A stretch of 42,955 nt of DNA from Thermoplasmata archaeon (lineage in GTDB: Archaea; Thermoplasmatota; Thermoplasmata; Lutacidiplasmatales; UBA184): assembly GCA_030037735.1 (NCBI GenBank), contig JASHQC010000042.1, positions 1-42,955 on the forward strand. Reading direction: 5' to 3'. A program made the position numbers and the translations under genes. How positions within the stretch are numbered: position 1 is the first letter of the stretch; every line of letters starts with the position of its first letter. Shown piece after piece: positions 16,623-24,821 of the stretch. Under the pieces are notes generated by a model that saw only the letters and a list, made by a program, of their open reading frames with translations, ran no database searches and was not told the DNA's origin.

Positions 16623-18200
16623 CTAGGACCGAGGGACGGGCGAGGGCTCGGCGGCCCGGTGCCAGTCCTCCAGGATCACTTGGGCGGCGTTGTGGCCGGC
16701 AGCCCCGGTCACCCCGCCGCCGGGGTGCGCCGCAGAGCCACACAGATAAAGCCCCTTGAGTGGGGTCCGGTACTGGGCCCACCCCGGCACCGGACGGAAC
16801 GAAAGAATCTGGTCCGGCGTGATATCGCCCTGGAAGATGTTGCCGCCGGTCATGCCGAGGGTTTTCTCGATGTCCTTCGGGGAGATAACCTGCCAGTGCG
16901 CTACGACCTTTCGAATGTTAGGGGCGTACTCGGCGATCGTGTCGAGCACTCGTTCCGCGGCGGTCGGCTTGTACGAATCCCAGTCGGTCCCCCGCAGCTC
17001 CGTCGGCGCATACTGCACGAAGCAGGTCATCGTATGCTTTCCCGGGGGAGCCACAGATGGGTCGAGAACGCTCTGGAAGAGCATCTCGATGAACGGCTGA
17101 GAAGAGAACCGGCCATCGACGGCCTCCCGGTAGCCCCGCTCGAGATACGCCAGCGAAGGGGCAATGTCCACCGTCGAACGGTGGGCGTCGCTGGGCGAGC
17201 CCGGGTCCGCGGTGAATTCGGGAAGACCGCTCAACGCGGCATTGAACTTGAGCGCCGCGCCCCTCGACCGGATCCCACGCACCTCCTTCTCGAACTCGGG
17301 GGAGAGGGATCCGGAGGGAGCCAAACCGAGGAAGGTTGTCCGGGCGTCGGCGTTCGAGGCGACGATCGGAGCCGAGTAGGTCTCTCCGGAGGCCGTCTCT
17401 ACCCCCGTCACTGCACCGCGCTGGACGACGAAGCTCTTCACCGACACCCCGGTCCGGATCTGGACGCCGTTCGCCACGGCGGCCCGGGCCAGCGCCTGCG
17501 TGATCCCACCCATTCCCCCGACGGAGAATCCCCAGACCTGTTTGTGGCCATCCAGAATCCCCACGTTGTGGTGCGCGAGGACGTAGGCGGTTCCGGGAGT
17601 GCTAGGGCCGCACATCGTCCCGATCACCGCGTTCGGAGCGAGGGCGGCCTTGACCTCGTCGGACTCGAACCACTCGTCGAGCAAGTCCTGCGCGCTACGC
17701 AGGAACAGGTCCCGGACCAAGGTCTCGGTCTCCGGGGTCGAGAACATCTGGAACATGTCGGCGAGGGGCACCGGCGGGGCAAGCATCACCGGCTCGATCA
17801 ACTCCAGCACCCGGTCCCAGTACGCGACGTACTTCGGATAGGCCCGAGCGTCGGCCTTGGAGAATTGGGCAATCTCCTGGGCCGCCCGCTCGGTGTCGAC
17901 CCATAACTTGAGGGCCCGTCCGTTGGGGAACGGCATGCAGTACTGCGGGTCGTAGAGAATCGTACGGTACCCGTACTTCGGAAGCTCGAGGTCGTTGACA
18001 ATCTCCTGTCGCAGCAACCCCGCGACGTAGGCGTAGGTGTTGATCCGGAAGCCGGGCCATGTCTCCTCCGAGATTGCGGCGCCGCCCACGATGGGTCTCT
18101 GCTCCAGGACTAGGACCCGGGCACCGGCCCGACCTAGGTAGTTGGCCGCGACCAGTCCGTTGTGGCCTCCCCCGACGACGATGGCGTCCCACGAACTCAC
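16623..18200 (-). CDS. Phytoene-desaturase-like FAD oxidoreductase, paralog 3
   Basis: 525 aa from the GTG at 18200 with GGAGCGATGAC upstream. FAD motif AIVVGGGHNGLVAANYLGRAG, then LEQRPIVGGAAISEE, and C-terminal GLYLCGSAAHPGGGVTGAAG. Long blocks match paralog 1 nearly word for word (YGYRTILYDPQ, DEWFESDEVKAALAPNAVIGTMCGPSTPGTAYVLAHHNVGILDG), so the two arose by a fairly recent duplication. It sits between the GSA-like aminotransferase (25 nt upstream) and the cupin (11 nt downstream). The FAD enzyme probably works on the substrate or product of that aminotransferase, though this is inference. Confidence 0.87.
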   Translation of the reverse strand: MSSWDAIVVGGGHNGLVAANYLGRAGARVLVLEQRPIVGGAAISEETWPGFRINTYAYVAGLLRQEIVNDLELPKYGYRTILYDPQYCMPFPNGRALKLWVDTERAAQEIAQFSKADARAYPKYVAYWDRVLELIEPVMLAPPVPLADMFQMFSTPETETLVRDLFLRSAQDLLDEWFESDEVKAALAPNAVIGTMCGPSTPGTAYVLAHHNVGILDGHKQVWGFSVGGMGGITQALARAAVANGVQIRTGVSVKSFVVQRGAVTGVETASGETYSAPIVASNADARTTFLGLAPSGSLSPEFEKEVRGIRSRGAALKFNAALSGLPEFTADPGSPSDAHRSTVDIAPSLAYLERGYREAVDGRFSSQPFIEMLFQSVLDPSVAPPGKHTMTCFVQYAPTELRGTDWDSYKPTAAERVLDTIAEYAPNIRKVVAHWQVISPKDIEKTLGMTGGNIFQGDITPDQILSFRPVPGWAQYRTPLKGLYLCGSAAHPGGGVTGAAGHNAAQVILEDWHRAAEPSPVPRS

Positions 18201-18225
18201 GTCATCGCTCCGGGGAGGGCCAGGC

Positions 18226-19884
18226 TCAGAGGGCGTAGTCTCGCGGAAGCGCCTTCAGCTCAGGAAGGGTCTCGTTCACTATCGCGAGGAAGCGCTCGAC
18301 GTCCTTGTCCGAGTGGGTCGTAGAGAAGGTCAACCGCTCGTAGTTGTCGGGGTGGATGTAGATTCCGCGGTCCAAAAGCAGTTGGTGGTGGCGGAGGTAC
18401 AGGTTCCAGTCGATCTGGAGCGACTCGCGGTAGTTGGTGATCTTCTTACGTCGCGTGAAGAAGAACTGGAGCATGCCCGGCACCGATTGGACGAGCACCG
18501 GTAGCTTCGCGTCGCGCGCCGCCGCTTCGATGCCCTTCTCCATCTTGTCGGTCAGGCCCTTGAACCGGTCGTAAATCTCCGCGCCCCCGAGCTGGAGCAG
18601 GCGGAGATTCGCGTAGGCCCCCGCGAGGGTCAGCGAGTTCGCGAAGTAGGTGCCTCCGAAGGAGATCCGCCCCGGGGCGATCAGGTCCATGTACTCCGCC
18701 TTGCCGGACACGGCAGAGATGGGAACTCCCCCGCCCAGGGCCTTCGCCCAGCAGGAGAGGTCGGGCTCGACTTTGTAAACCTCCTGCGCGCCGCCCGGCG
18801 CGATGCGGAAACCGGTGAAGACCTCGTCGAAGATCAGGAGCATGTCGTTCGCGGTGGTGATCTCGCGGAGCTGTTTCAGGTAGTCCGGCGCCGGAGGGAT
18901 GATCCCGGCGTTGGCCATGACCGGTTCGAGAATGACGGCCGCGATCTTGTCCCGGTACCGCTTCACCATCCGCTCGAAGGCGGGGATCGAGTTGTACGGC
19001 GCAACGGTCACGTAGTCCGTGACCCCGGGGGGAATCCCCGCGGAGTTCGGCAGCGGGCGAGGATACTCGTCGAGCCCGGCGACAATCGGGGGCGCCTCCG
19101 CACTGATCAGCGCGTAATCGTGCTGGCCATGATAATGGCCCTCGAACTTGAGTATCCCATCCTTGCCCGTGACCGCTCGAGCGATCCGGATCGCGTTCAT
19201 CGTTGCATCGGAGCCGTTCGAACAGAACGCCACCCGCTCCGCGTTGGGAACTAACTTATGGAACAACGTGGCGACCTCAATCTCGAGCTCCGTCGGGGAG
19301 GCGAAGTGCAACCCCAATTCGGCCTGCTTCTGAATCGCTTTGATCATCTGGGGATGGGCGTGGCCGTTGATCAGACATCCATAGGCCAGGTTGAAGTCGA
19401 GGTACTCGTTCCCGTCCTCGTCCCAGATTTTGGACCCCTTCCCTTTCGCGATGAACGGGGGACAGGGGTCGTACGACGCGACCCGAATGAGCGAGCTCGT
19501 CGAGTTCGGGATGCGCTTCTTACCCTCCTCGAACAACTTCGCGCTCTTCTTGAGCTTGGGAACGAGGCGCGCGATCGGCAGGGGTAAGGGCATCGGCTCT
19601 TCCGCGGCCAGCGTGGCGGACTCCTTTTCCCTCGCCTCCTTGCTCTCTTTCGGCGCGGGGGCTTCCTTCGGTTCCTTGTGCTCTTTCGGGGCTGGACTCT
19701 CCGGGGGCGTCTCGGCCGGGGGATGGGCCGGTGGCTCGACGGCGGCCGGCGGGGTCGCGTTCGCCTCCGCTTGAAGGGAATCGGGAAGACGACGGACGGC
19801 GGGCGCAGGACTCAGGATCCCGTCGGCGTCGGGGGCCGGAACCGGCGCCGGAGGGGCGACGTCCCGGTCCGCCATAAGAAACAC
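18226..19884 (-). CDS. Class-III aminotransferase, GSA-aminomutase-like, with Pro/Glu/Lys-rich N-terminal tail
   Basis: 552 aa. Residues about 110-550 are a class-III PLP enzyme most like glutamate-1-semialdehyde aminomutase: SNGSDATMNAIRIARA, FDEVFTGFRIAPGGAQEVY, and Schiff-base K381 in CWAKALGGG, with FGGTYFANSLTLAGA after it. The first ~100 residues are low-complexity, dominated by Pro, Ala, Glu and Lys (PAPKEHKEPKEAPAPKESKEAREKE), and are not part of the family. Nothing else for haem synthesis is nearby, while a FAD oxidoreductase and cupin follow, so a catabolic transaminase or aminomutase is more likely than HemL. A strong TTATATATAG box about 40 nt upstream supports the ATG at 19884. 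A second ATG three codons later is possible. Confidence 0.87.
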   Translation of the reverse strand: MFLMADRDVAPPAPVPAPDADGILSPAPAVRRLPDSLQAEANATPPAAVEPPAHPPAETPPESPAPKEHKEPKEAPAPKESKEAREKESATLAAEEPMPLPLPIARLVPKLKKSAKLFEEGKKRIPNSTSSLIRVASYDPCPPFIAKGKGSKIWDEDGNEYLDFNLAYGCLINGHAHPQMIKAIQKQAELGLHFASPTELEIEVATLFHKLVPNAERVAFCSNGSDATMNAIRIARAVTGKDGILKFEGHYHGQHDYALISAEAPPIVAGLDEYPRPLPNSAGIPPGVTDYVTVAPYNSIPAFERMVKRYRDKIAAVILEPVMANAGIIPPAPDYLKQLREITTANDMLLIFDEVFTGFRIAPGGAQEVYKVEPDLSCWAKALGGGVPISAVSGKAEYMDLIAPGRISFGGTYFANSLTLAGAYANLRLLQLGGAEIYDRFKGLTDKMEKGIEAAARDAKLPVLVQSVPGMLQFFFTRRKKITNYRESLQIDWNLYLRHHQLLLDRGIYIHPDNYERLTFSTTHSDKDVERFLAIVNETLPELKALPRDYAL

Positions 19885-19915
19885 ATCCTAAGAGGTCCAG
19901 ACCACCCGAACGTCC

Positions 19916-19925
19916 CTATATATAA
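19916..19925 (-). promoter_or_regulatory. Strong TATA box of the aminotransferase-FAD3-cupin operon
   Basis: The reverse strand reads CCAATTATATATAGGG, the best TATA box in the window, 38-41 nt before the ATG at 19884, predicting a leader of about 10 nt. Confidence 0.65.
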
Positions 19926-19954
19926 TTGGCGCGGCGGGAGAACTTGATATGGGC

Positions 19955-20003
19955 TTGTACAACCTAAAGCCAGATTATCGTTGGATGGTACATTGTGTAT
20001 GTA
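19955..20003. promoter_or_regulatory. Two inverted repeats upstream of the operon, possible operators
   Basis: TTGTACAA (19955-19962) is a perfect 8-bp palindrome about 30 bp upstream of the TATA box. TACAT-TGTGT-ATGTA (19989-20003) is a second inverted repeat. The whole stretch 19926-20068 is AT-rich and gene-free. Both are typical sizes for dimeric archaeal regulators, but binding is only inferred. Confidence 0.35.
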
Positions 20004-20068
20004 ATCTTCAAATTTGATAGGTAACCAGCCGAATTTTTATTGTTCGAACGCTCAAAAGTGCCGTTTTC

Positions 20069-21274
20069 TCACTGCCACGTCTTATTGTCGGCGAGTCGGA
20101 GCGGAGGTTCCGGGGGGCATATCCGGGTGACCACTCCGCGCGCTGCGAGCATCGCCCGGAAGGGGGCGGGAGGCATCGAACGCTCTGGGGGGATGACGCC
20201 CTTTCCGACCGCCTTCCCCTGGGCGATGAGTATCGCACCGATCGACCCGCAGACTCCGACGGCGATCTCGGTCGCGGCGACCCCCCATTCGGGCTTGGAC
20301 CGGAAGGCCGCGTAGGCGTGCCGGGTCACGGGGCCCGAGGAGTCCTTTCCGCGAACCTCCACGTCCACGATCTCCCGATCCTCGACCTTCACGCCGGGAG
20401 GGTACCCGAGGAGTTTCTCGCGTTTCATCACCGCGAGGAGGACCTCCTTCGGCACGACGGACTGACCTCGCACATCGATGGGTTGGTTCGACCCGAGTCC
20501 GATCGCGGCCAGCAACTGGAGGACGTCGATCCCCGGTCCTCCTTCGCGCCATTCGCAGTGTTGGAGCCCTTGGGAGCGGAAGGACTCCGGGAAGGTCGCG
20601 GGCTCGGAGTGAAGGGTTCGAAACAGCCGAGTTCGGCCGATCGGCTCCGGAAAATCGTACTCCTCTCCTCCGCTCATCGCCGGCATTTCCCGGTACGCGC
20701 CATCCTCCCAGACCATCGCGGGCAGCACCATCTCGTCGAGGAATGTGCTCGGGGACCATGTGAACACCACCGGCGGGGCTCCCTGGGTGAAATCTTTCCA
20801 GCCGTCCCGTACCATGATCGAGTCGACGGTACGCAGGTCCTCGCAGGCCGCGGCCGCGAGCACGTTCGAAATGCCCGGCACCTGACCCATGCCCGGGACG
20901 GCGAGCAGGCCGGCGGCGCGGAAACGGTCATTCAGCGCGAGCTGCTTTCTCGTGGTGTGGAAGAGCCCGCCGAAGTCGAGGTACTCGACGCCGGCCGCGA
21001 GGCAGCCCTCCATCACGTCGAGATTGTAGGTGTACTGGACCGCGTTGACGCATACGCGGGCGCCTCGCAATATCTCGACCAGCGAGGACCGGTCCCGGAC
21101 GTCCACCGCCTGCGGCGTCACCAGGGATCGGCTCGATGCTTTGCGGGCCGCCTCTTCCGCGAGTCCGCGGTCGAGGTCGCCGACCCGGATCCGGTCGAAG
21201 ACCCCGCTCTCCGCCAGGTCCCAGACCGCGCATCGTCCCGTGAGCCCCCCTCCCCCCAGTACGACCGCGTCCAC
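20069..21274 (-). CDS. Saccharopine dehydrogenase / lysine 6-dehydrogenase family protein
   Basis: 401 aa from the GTG at 21274. The track's ATG adds a 34-residue Pro/Arg-rich stretch without homologous look. It begins directly with the Rossmann strand VDAVVLGGGGLTGRCAVWDLAESG, then DLDRGLAEEAA, and VNAVQYTYNLDVMEGCLAAGVEYLDFGG, the family pattern for substrate-side loops. VPGMGQVPGISNVLAAAA follows, as in L-lysine 6-dehydrogenase and saccharopine reductases. Members use NAD(P) to form or split secondary amines or oxidise lysine's side chain. There is no partner for the AAA lysine route nearby. Given the amine-oxidising island, a catabolic lysine-type dehydrogenase is plausible. Which reaction is catalysed is open. 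Confidence 0.8.
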   Translation of the reverse strand: MDAVVLGGGGLTGRCAVWDLAESGVFDRIRVGDLDRGLAEEAARKASSRSLVTPQAVDVRDRSSLVEILRGARVCVNAVQYTYNLDVMEGCLAAGVEYLDFGGLFHTTRKQLALNDRFRAAGLLAVPGMGQVPGISNVLAAAACEDLRTVDSIMVRDGWKDFTQGAPPVVFTWSPSTFLDEMVLPAMVWEDGAYREMPAMSGGEEYDFPEPIGRTRLFRTLHSEPATFPESFRSQGLQHCEWREGGPGIDVLQLLAAIGLGSNQPIDVRGQSVVPKEVLLAVMKREKLLGYPPGVKVEDREIVDVEVRGKDSSGPVTRHAYAAFRSKPEWGVAATEIAVGVCGSIGAILIAQGKAVGKGVIPPERSMPPAPFRAMLAARGVVTRICPPEPPLRLADNKTWQ

Positions 21275-21394
21275 GAAGATTCCCTGCCGGGTCCCGCAGC
21301 GCTGGTGGGGTATGAAGCCCCTTGGTCTGGCCGTGCTTGGGCAGGGGTTCGGGGGAGGCTGAAGGAATAAGCCCATGCCGAGGTTGAGGGGCCG

Positions 21395-21895
21395 ATGACC
21401 CGGCGAAGCATCCGAGGGGACATCGGGTTGCTTCGGGTGGATGTCGGCTTGCTCCGTCAGGGCTTCACGCTGATCAGCGAGTTCGGCCTCCGCTCCACGG
21501 AGCGGCTCGCCTCCGTAGCCGACTTCTTGGAACGGAGTGTCTACGCTCCGAAGTCGCTCCGCGTTCTACGAGATGGGGTGGGATTTACCTTGCTGAATCC
21601 TCCGCTGCGTGTCGGCGCGTTCTCCTCCCTCCGCCTGGCATGGGATGGGACATTCCTTCCACCCGACCGAGTCTTTGTTCGGCCGGAAGGACACGCCATT
21701 GACCGGCCGCTAGCCGACATTGAGCTGGCCCGGCCCATCGAGCTGCGCCCCGGAGAGCGATCCGACTTCCGCCTCGCCGGGATTGGCATCGATTCCAGCC
21801 CGCACCGGGTCCGCCTCGAGCTTCAGAGCGTCGCGGTGCCCCCCCTCGTCTGGTTCGAATTTGCCGACACGATTCGCGAGGCGGACCCCAAGTAG
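21395..21895 (+). CDS. Hypothetical protein paired with the glycosidase
   Basis: 166 aa, family not recognised. No signal peptide or membrane helix. The sequence alternates short hydrophobic stretches with polar turns (GVGFTLLNPPLRVGAFSSLRLAWDG, FRLAGIGIDSSPHRVRLELQSVAVPPLVWFEF), suggesting an all-beta fold after a helical N-terminus. The ATG has GAGGGG close before it and a weak AATAAG box 29 nt upstream. Its stop is 2 nt before the ATG of the 742-aa glycosidase, so they are made together. It may be a beta-rich accessory protein of that enzyme. This is inference from position and strand pattern only. Confidence 0.75.
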   Translation: MTRRSIRGDIGLLRVDVGLLRQGFTLISEFGLRSTERLASVADFLERSVYAPKSLRVLRDGVGFTLLNPPLRVGAFSSLRLAWDGTFLPPDRVFVRPEGHAIDRPLADIELARPIELRPGERSDFRLAGIGIDSSPHRVRLELQSVAVPPLVWFEFADTIREADPK

Positions 21896-21897
21896 CC

Positions 21898-24126
21898 ATG
21901 CCGGGTTCCATCGATCCTCCGGTCGAACCCCTGCGAGAGCTCCGATCCCCGGACAGTCGTGCTACGATTTTGCTCACGGGACTTTCGGCCGCCGCCGTGC
22001 TGGGCGGCTCCGGCGACCTTTCCCTTATTCGCGAAACCCGCGGCGCGGACATGGATTGGGGAGGCGTGTACGGCGAGGGGGTCCGGCTGACCGGACCGTG
22101 GTGGATCCGGTTCGAAGATCGCCATGGAGCTCGGGGCACCCTCCCGGAGAGCATGGTCTGGTTGGAATCCTCCCGCACGCGGATCCGGAGTCGACACGAG
22201 ACCCCCGATTTCTACTGCAACCAGGAGATCGTCGCCTTGGCCGAGCTACCGGGGATCGGGCGCCGGCTGACGTTCTCGAACCGGAGGGACGACGAGACCG
22301 TGCTCCGCTTCGAGTCGACCTTCCGCCCCGAACTGGCGCCGGCTCTGATCGAGGGAATCAAACCCTGTGAGTACGACGTCGCCGCCACTTCGACCGGGGT
22401 TCGCGTTACCGCCTTCGGTTCCGCCCTCGAGTTCGCCTTATCCACTCCATGCAATGGCTTCCGACTCAACGAAGAACCGTGGAACGGTCGCTCCTTCCGT
22501 GGGGCCCTCGACACCGTGACCATCGAGTCGACCGTTCGGCTCCCGCCAGGGGACTCGGCGACGATCTCGTCTGTCATCTGGGGCGGCGTCGAGGCGACGG
22601 TTCGCGGGCATGCAGAACGGACGACCCAGCTCCTCGACGACGCGGGGAACTGGGCGACTTCCGCAGATGCCGCACGCCGAGAGTGGACGGCGCGTACCCC
22701 TCGGCTTCGGTTTCCGGCAGCCCCCGAGCTCGAACGCGGCTATCTGTTGGCCCGTGACGCGCTCCGTAGCCTCTACTTCTCGCCGGAGCCGGGGTTTATC
22801 GGGCTCGTGGCCGGTTACCCATGGTACGCGGCGCTCTGGTGCCGGGATCTCGCGTGGATGCTTCCCGCCGTGCTCTGGCTGGGTGACGCGCCGCGGGTGG
22901 CAGCCACCCTCCGCTCCGTGTTCCGCTTCCAGCCCCGCGCGGCGCTTCCCGTCATGGGCGCCTCGGCGGGAGAATTACCGATGCAGATCGGACCGGGCCC
23001 CATCTTCCTCTACGGAACGTCCGACACGACGCTCCATTACCCGGAGATCGTCCGCCGCTACTTCGCTCACACGGGCGACGATTCCGTAGTCCAAGAGCTC
23101 GCCCACCACCTCCAGCTCGCGGAACAGTGGGCCCGGAGGAAGATCAGCCCGTTCACGGGGTTGATCCGCAACGGCGAGGAGGGCGTGGGGTTGCACGAGG
23201 CCGCCGAGCAGCATGGACGGGTCCATTTCGGGTTCGACGCGTTCGACACCACGATATGGGATTCCACCGACCGCCGCTTCCATGCCATCGACATCCAAGT
23301 GCTCTGGGCCCAGGCGCTCGACGCGCTAGGGGAGCTTGCCCCGGTCACGAGTCCCGACTCCGATGGTTCACGATGGCGGACCGAGGCCCAGAAACTCCGC
23401 CAAACGATCGGGAACCGATACTGGTGGCCTGAGGAGAACTATCTCTACGATTCTCTCGCCGAGGACGGAACGCCGGTGCGGAAGGTCCGGCCGAACGCGC
23501 TGCTGGCAATCGCCGACGGCGTACTTCCGCGAGATCGGGCTGCCGCGGCGTTGATTCGAGCGGCCCAGGGTGACCTCGATACCGAGTGGGGCTATCGGAC
23601 CCTCTCCTCGACTGATCCGACCTACAACCCCATCTCTTACCACGACGGTCAGGTTTGGCCAATCGCGTCGGCGTGGGCGATTCGCGCGGCGTTCGCTGCG
23701 GGGCAGACTGCCCGGGCGGTCGATGACTTGCAGCGCTGGGCCCGACAACTGAACGCGGAGGCCGGAACGCTCAACGAGTGCTACCGCGGGGACCGGGCCG
23801 AGCCGTTCAACTCCTGCTTCCTGCTCGGCTTCAGTGTCGCGCCCATCTTATCCCAGATCTTCGAGGGTTTGTGGGGACTCATGCCGCAGGCTCTCTCGCG
23901 CACCTTGCGCGTAGAACCCCACTTCCCATCGGAGTGGACCCAAGCCGCGATCGAGGGGCTCTCCCTCTATGGGGGGGAGGTCACGTTGCGCTGGGAACGG
24001 CCCCGATTGACGGCGTACTGGAAGGGAAAGGGTCCCTTGAAGGTACAGTCCGGTATGCAAGCGCTCGAACTGACTGACGGAAGTTCGGGGTCATTGGAGT
24101 ACGCCCCGGCCTCAGAGCCTTCCTGA
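21898..24126 (+). CDS. Glycogen-debranching / amylo-alpha-1,6-glucosidase-like glycoside hydrolase
   Basis: 742 aa. The N-terminal ~270 residues are beta-rich and start with TGLSAAAVLGGSGDLSLIRETRGADMDWGG, like the substrate-binding domain of archaeal debranching enzymes. The C-terminal (alpha/alpha)-barrel shows GYPWYAALWCRDLAWMLPAVLWLGD, PMQIGPGPIFLYGTSDTTLHYPEIV, and DTEWGYRTLSSTDPTYNPISYHDGQVWP, all landmarks of the GDE C-terminal domain. It should hydrolyse alpha-1,6 branches or related glucosides in the cytoplasm, as no signal peptide is seen. No glycogen synthase or phosphorylase is in the window. Translationally coupled to the preceding hypothetical gene. Confidence 0.85.
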   Translation: MPGSIDPPVEPLRELRSPDSRATILLTGLSAAAVLGGSGDLSLIRETRGADMDWGGVYGEGVRLTGPWWIRFEDRHGARGTLPESMVWLESSRTRIRSRHETPDFYCNQEIVALAELPGIGRRLTFSNRRDDETVLRFESTFRPELAPALIEGIKPCEYDVAATSTGVRVTAFGSALEFALSTPCNGFRLNEEPWNGRSFRGALDTVTIESTVRLPPGDSATISSVIWGGVEATVRGHAERTTQLLDDAGNWATSADAARREWTARTPRLRFPAAPELERGYLLARDALRSLYFSPEPGFIGLVAGYPWYAALWCRDLAWMLPAVLWLGDAPRVAATLRSVFRFQPRAALPVMGASAGELPMQIGPGPIFLYGTSDTTLHYPEIVRRYFAHTGDDSVVQELAHHLQLAEQWARRKISPFTGLIRNGEEGVGLHEAAEQHGRVHFGFDAFDTTIWDSTDRRFHAIDIQVLWAQALDALGELAPVTSPDSDGSRWRTEAQKLRQTIGNRYWWPEENYLYDSLAEDGTPVRKVRPNALLAIADGVLPRDRAAAALIRAAQGDLDTEWGYRTLSSTDPTYNPISYHDGQVWPIASAWAIRAAFAAGQTARAVDDLQRWARQLNAEAGTLNECYRGDRAEPFNSCFLLGFSVAPILSQIFEGLWGLMPQALSRTLRVEPHFPSEWTQAAIEGLSLYGGEVTLRWERPRLTAYWKGKGPLKVQSGMQALELTDGSSGSLEYAPASEPS

Positions 24127-24234
24127 CGGCGCATTTGCAGGACCTTCGACCCAGTGGCACCCAGAAACGCGCTGCTTCCAGACCCCCCGGACATCACCTT
24201 GCCTTCATCTGGAGGGAGGAGTAGCGGTGGACCG

Positions 24235-24774
24235 ATGGCTCCCGACCCTCCTCCCTCCCCCGACCCGTCCCGTTTTCGCCGCCTCATGGCCCGTTGGGCC
24301 ACCGGAGTCTCGGTGGTCACGGCCCGGGAAAACGGACGCGATCGAGGACTGACGGTCAATGCGTTCCTCTCAGTGTCGCTCGAGCCGCCCCGGATCCTAG
24401 TGTCCATCGCGACCGACGCCGACGCGTGGCCCGCCATCCAACGGTCCCGCGCCTTCGCAGTGAGCGTCTTGGCGGCAGGTCAACGAGGGATCAGCCAGCG
24501 ATTTGCCAGTCGGGCATCTCCAGAGGAGAAGTTCGCCGGCATCGATCTCCATCGAGGGGCCACGGGCGTGGCTCTTCTGGACGGAACCCTTGCGGTTTTC
24601 GAGTGCCACGTGGAGCAGGAAATCTCGGCGGGCGACCATGTGTTGGTACTCGGGAGCGTCGTTGCACTGGAGGAGGGCGTCGATGCTCCACCTCTGGTGT
24701 TCTACCGAAGTGGATACGCCACGGCCGAACCGAACGAGCGGCTCCGCTTGCCCGGGAGCTCGGCCACTCAGTGA
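24235..24774 (+). CDS. Flavin reductase-domain protein (FMN-binding)
   Basis: 179 aa from the ATG at 24235, preceded by GGAGGGAGGAG. The track's start 27 codons earlier is Pro/Ser-rich and lies before that site. It is a single flavin-reductase-like domain: FRRLMARWATGVSVVTA, GLTVNAFLSVSLEPPRILVSIATDADAWPAI, FAVSVLAAGQ, and a terminal PPLVFYRSGYA. Homologues reduce FMN/FAD with NAD(P)H and supply reduced flavin to an oxygenase. It stands next to thioredoxin reductase. It could support a flavin monooxygenase, but none is in the window, and the Rieske enzymes normally use an iron-sulfur reductase instead. Confidence 0.85.
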   Translation: MAPDPPPSPDPSRFRRLMARWATGVSVVTARENGRDRGLTVNAFLSVSLEPPRILVSIATDADAWPAIQRSRAFAVSVLAAGQRGISQRFASRASPEEKFAGIDLHRGATGVALLDGTLAVFECHVEQEISAGDHVLVLGSVVALEEGVDAPPLVFYRSGYATAEPNERLRLPGSSATQ

Positions 24775-24793
24775 TGAACTGCGCGGAGAACGC

Positions 24794-24799
24794 TTAGAA
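24794..24799 (+). promoter_or_regulatory. TATA-like box of trxB
   Basis: CGCTTAGAAC, with TTAGAA 28 nt before the ATG at 24822. No Shine-Dalgarno follows, so a leaderless mRNA is likely. Confidence 0.4.
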
Positions 24800-24821
24800 C
24801 TCCCCATTCTTGGTTAGAACG

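Noticed and set aside
3458-18200. Carotenoid biosynthesis cluster
   Set aside because: CrtI-like motifs alone suggested it, but there is no phytoene synthase, cyclase or prenyl synthase in the window.
18226-19884. Haem biosynthesis HemL as the name for the GSA-like aminotransferase
   Set aside because: The fold matches, but the long unusual tail, the FAD/cupin operon and the lack of other haem genes make that role unlikely.
19918-20040. Possible replication origin or attachment site in the AT-rich stretch
   Set aside because: No origin recognition box repeats, no tRNA and no integrase nearby; promoter and operator functions explain the features better.
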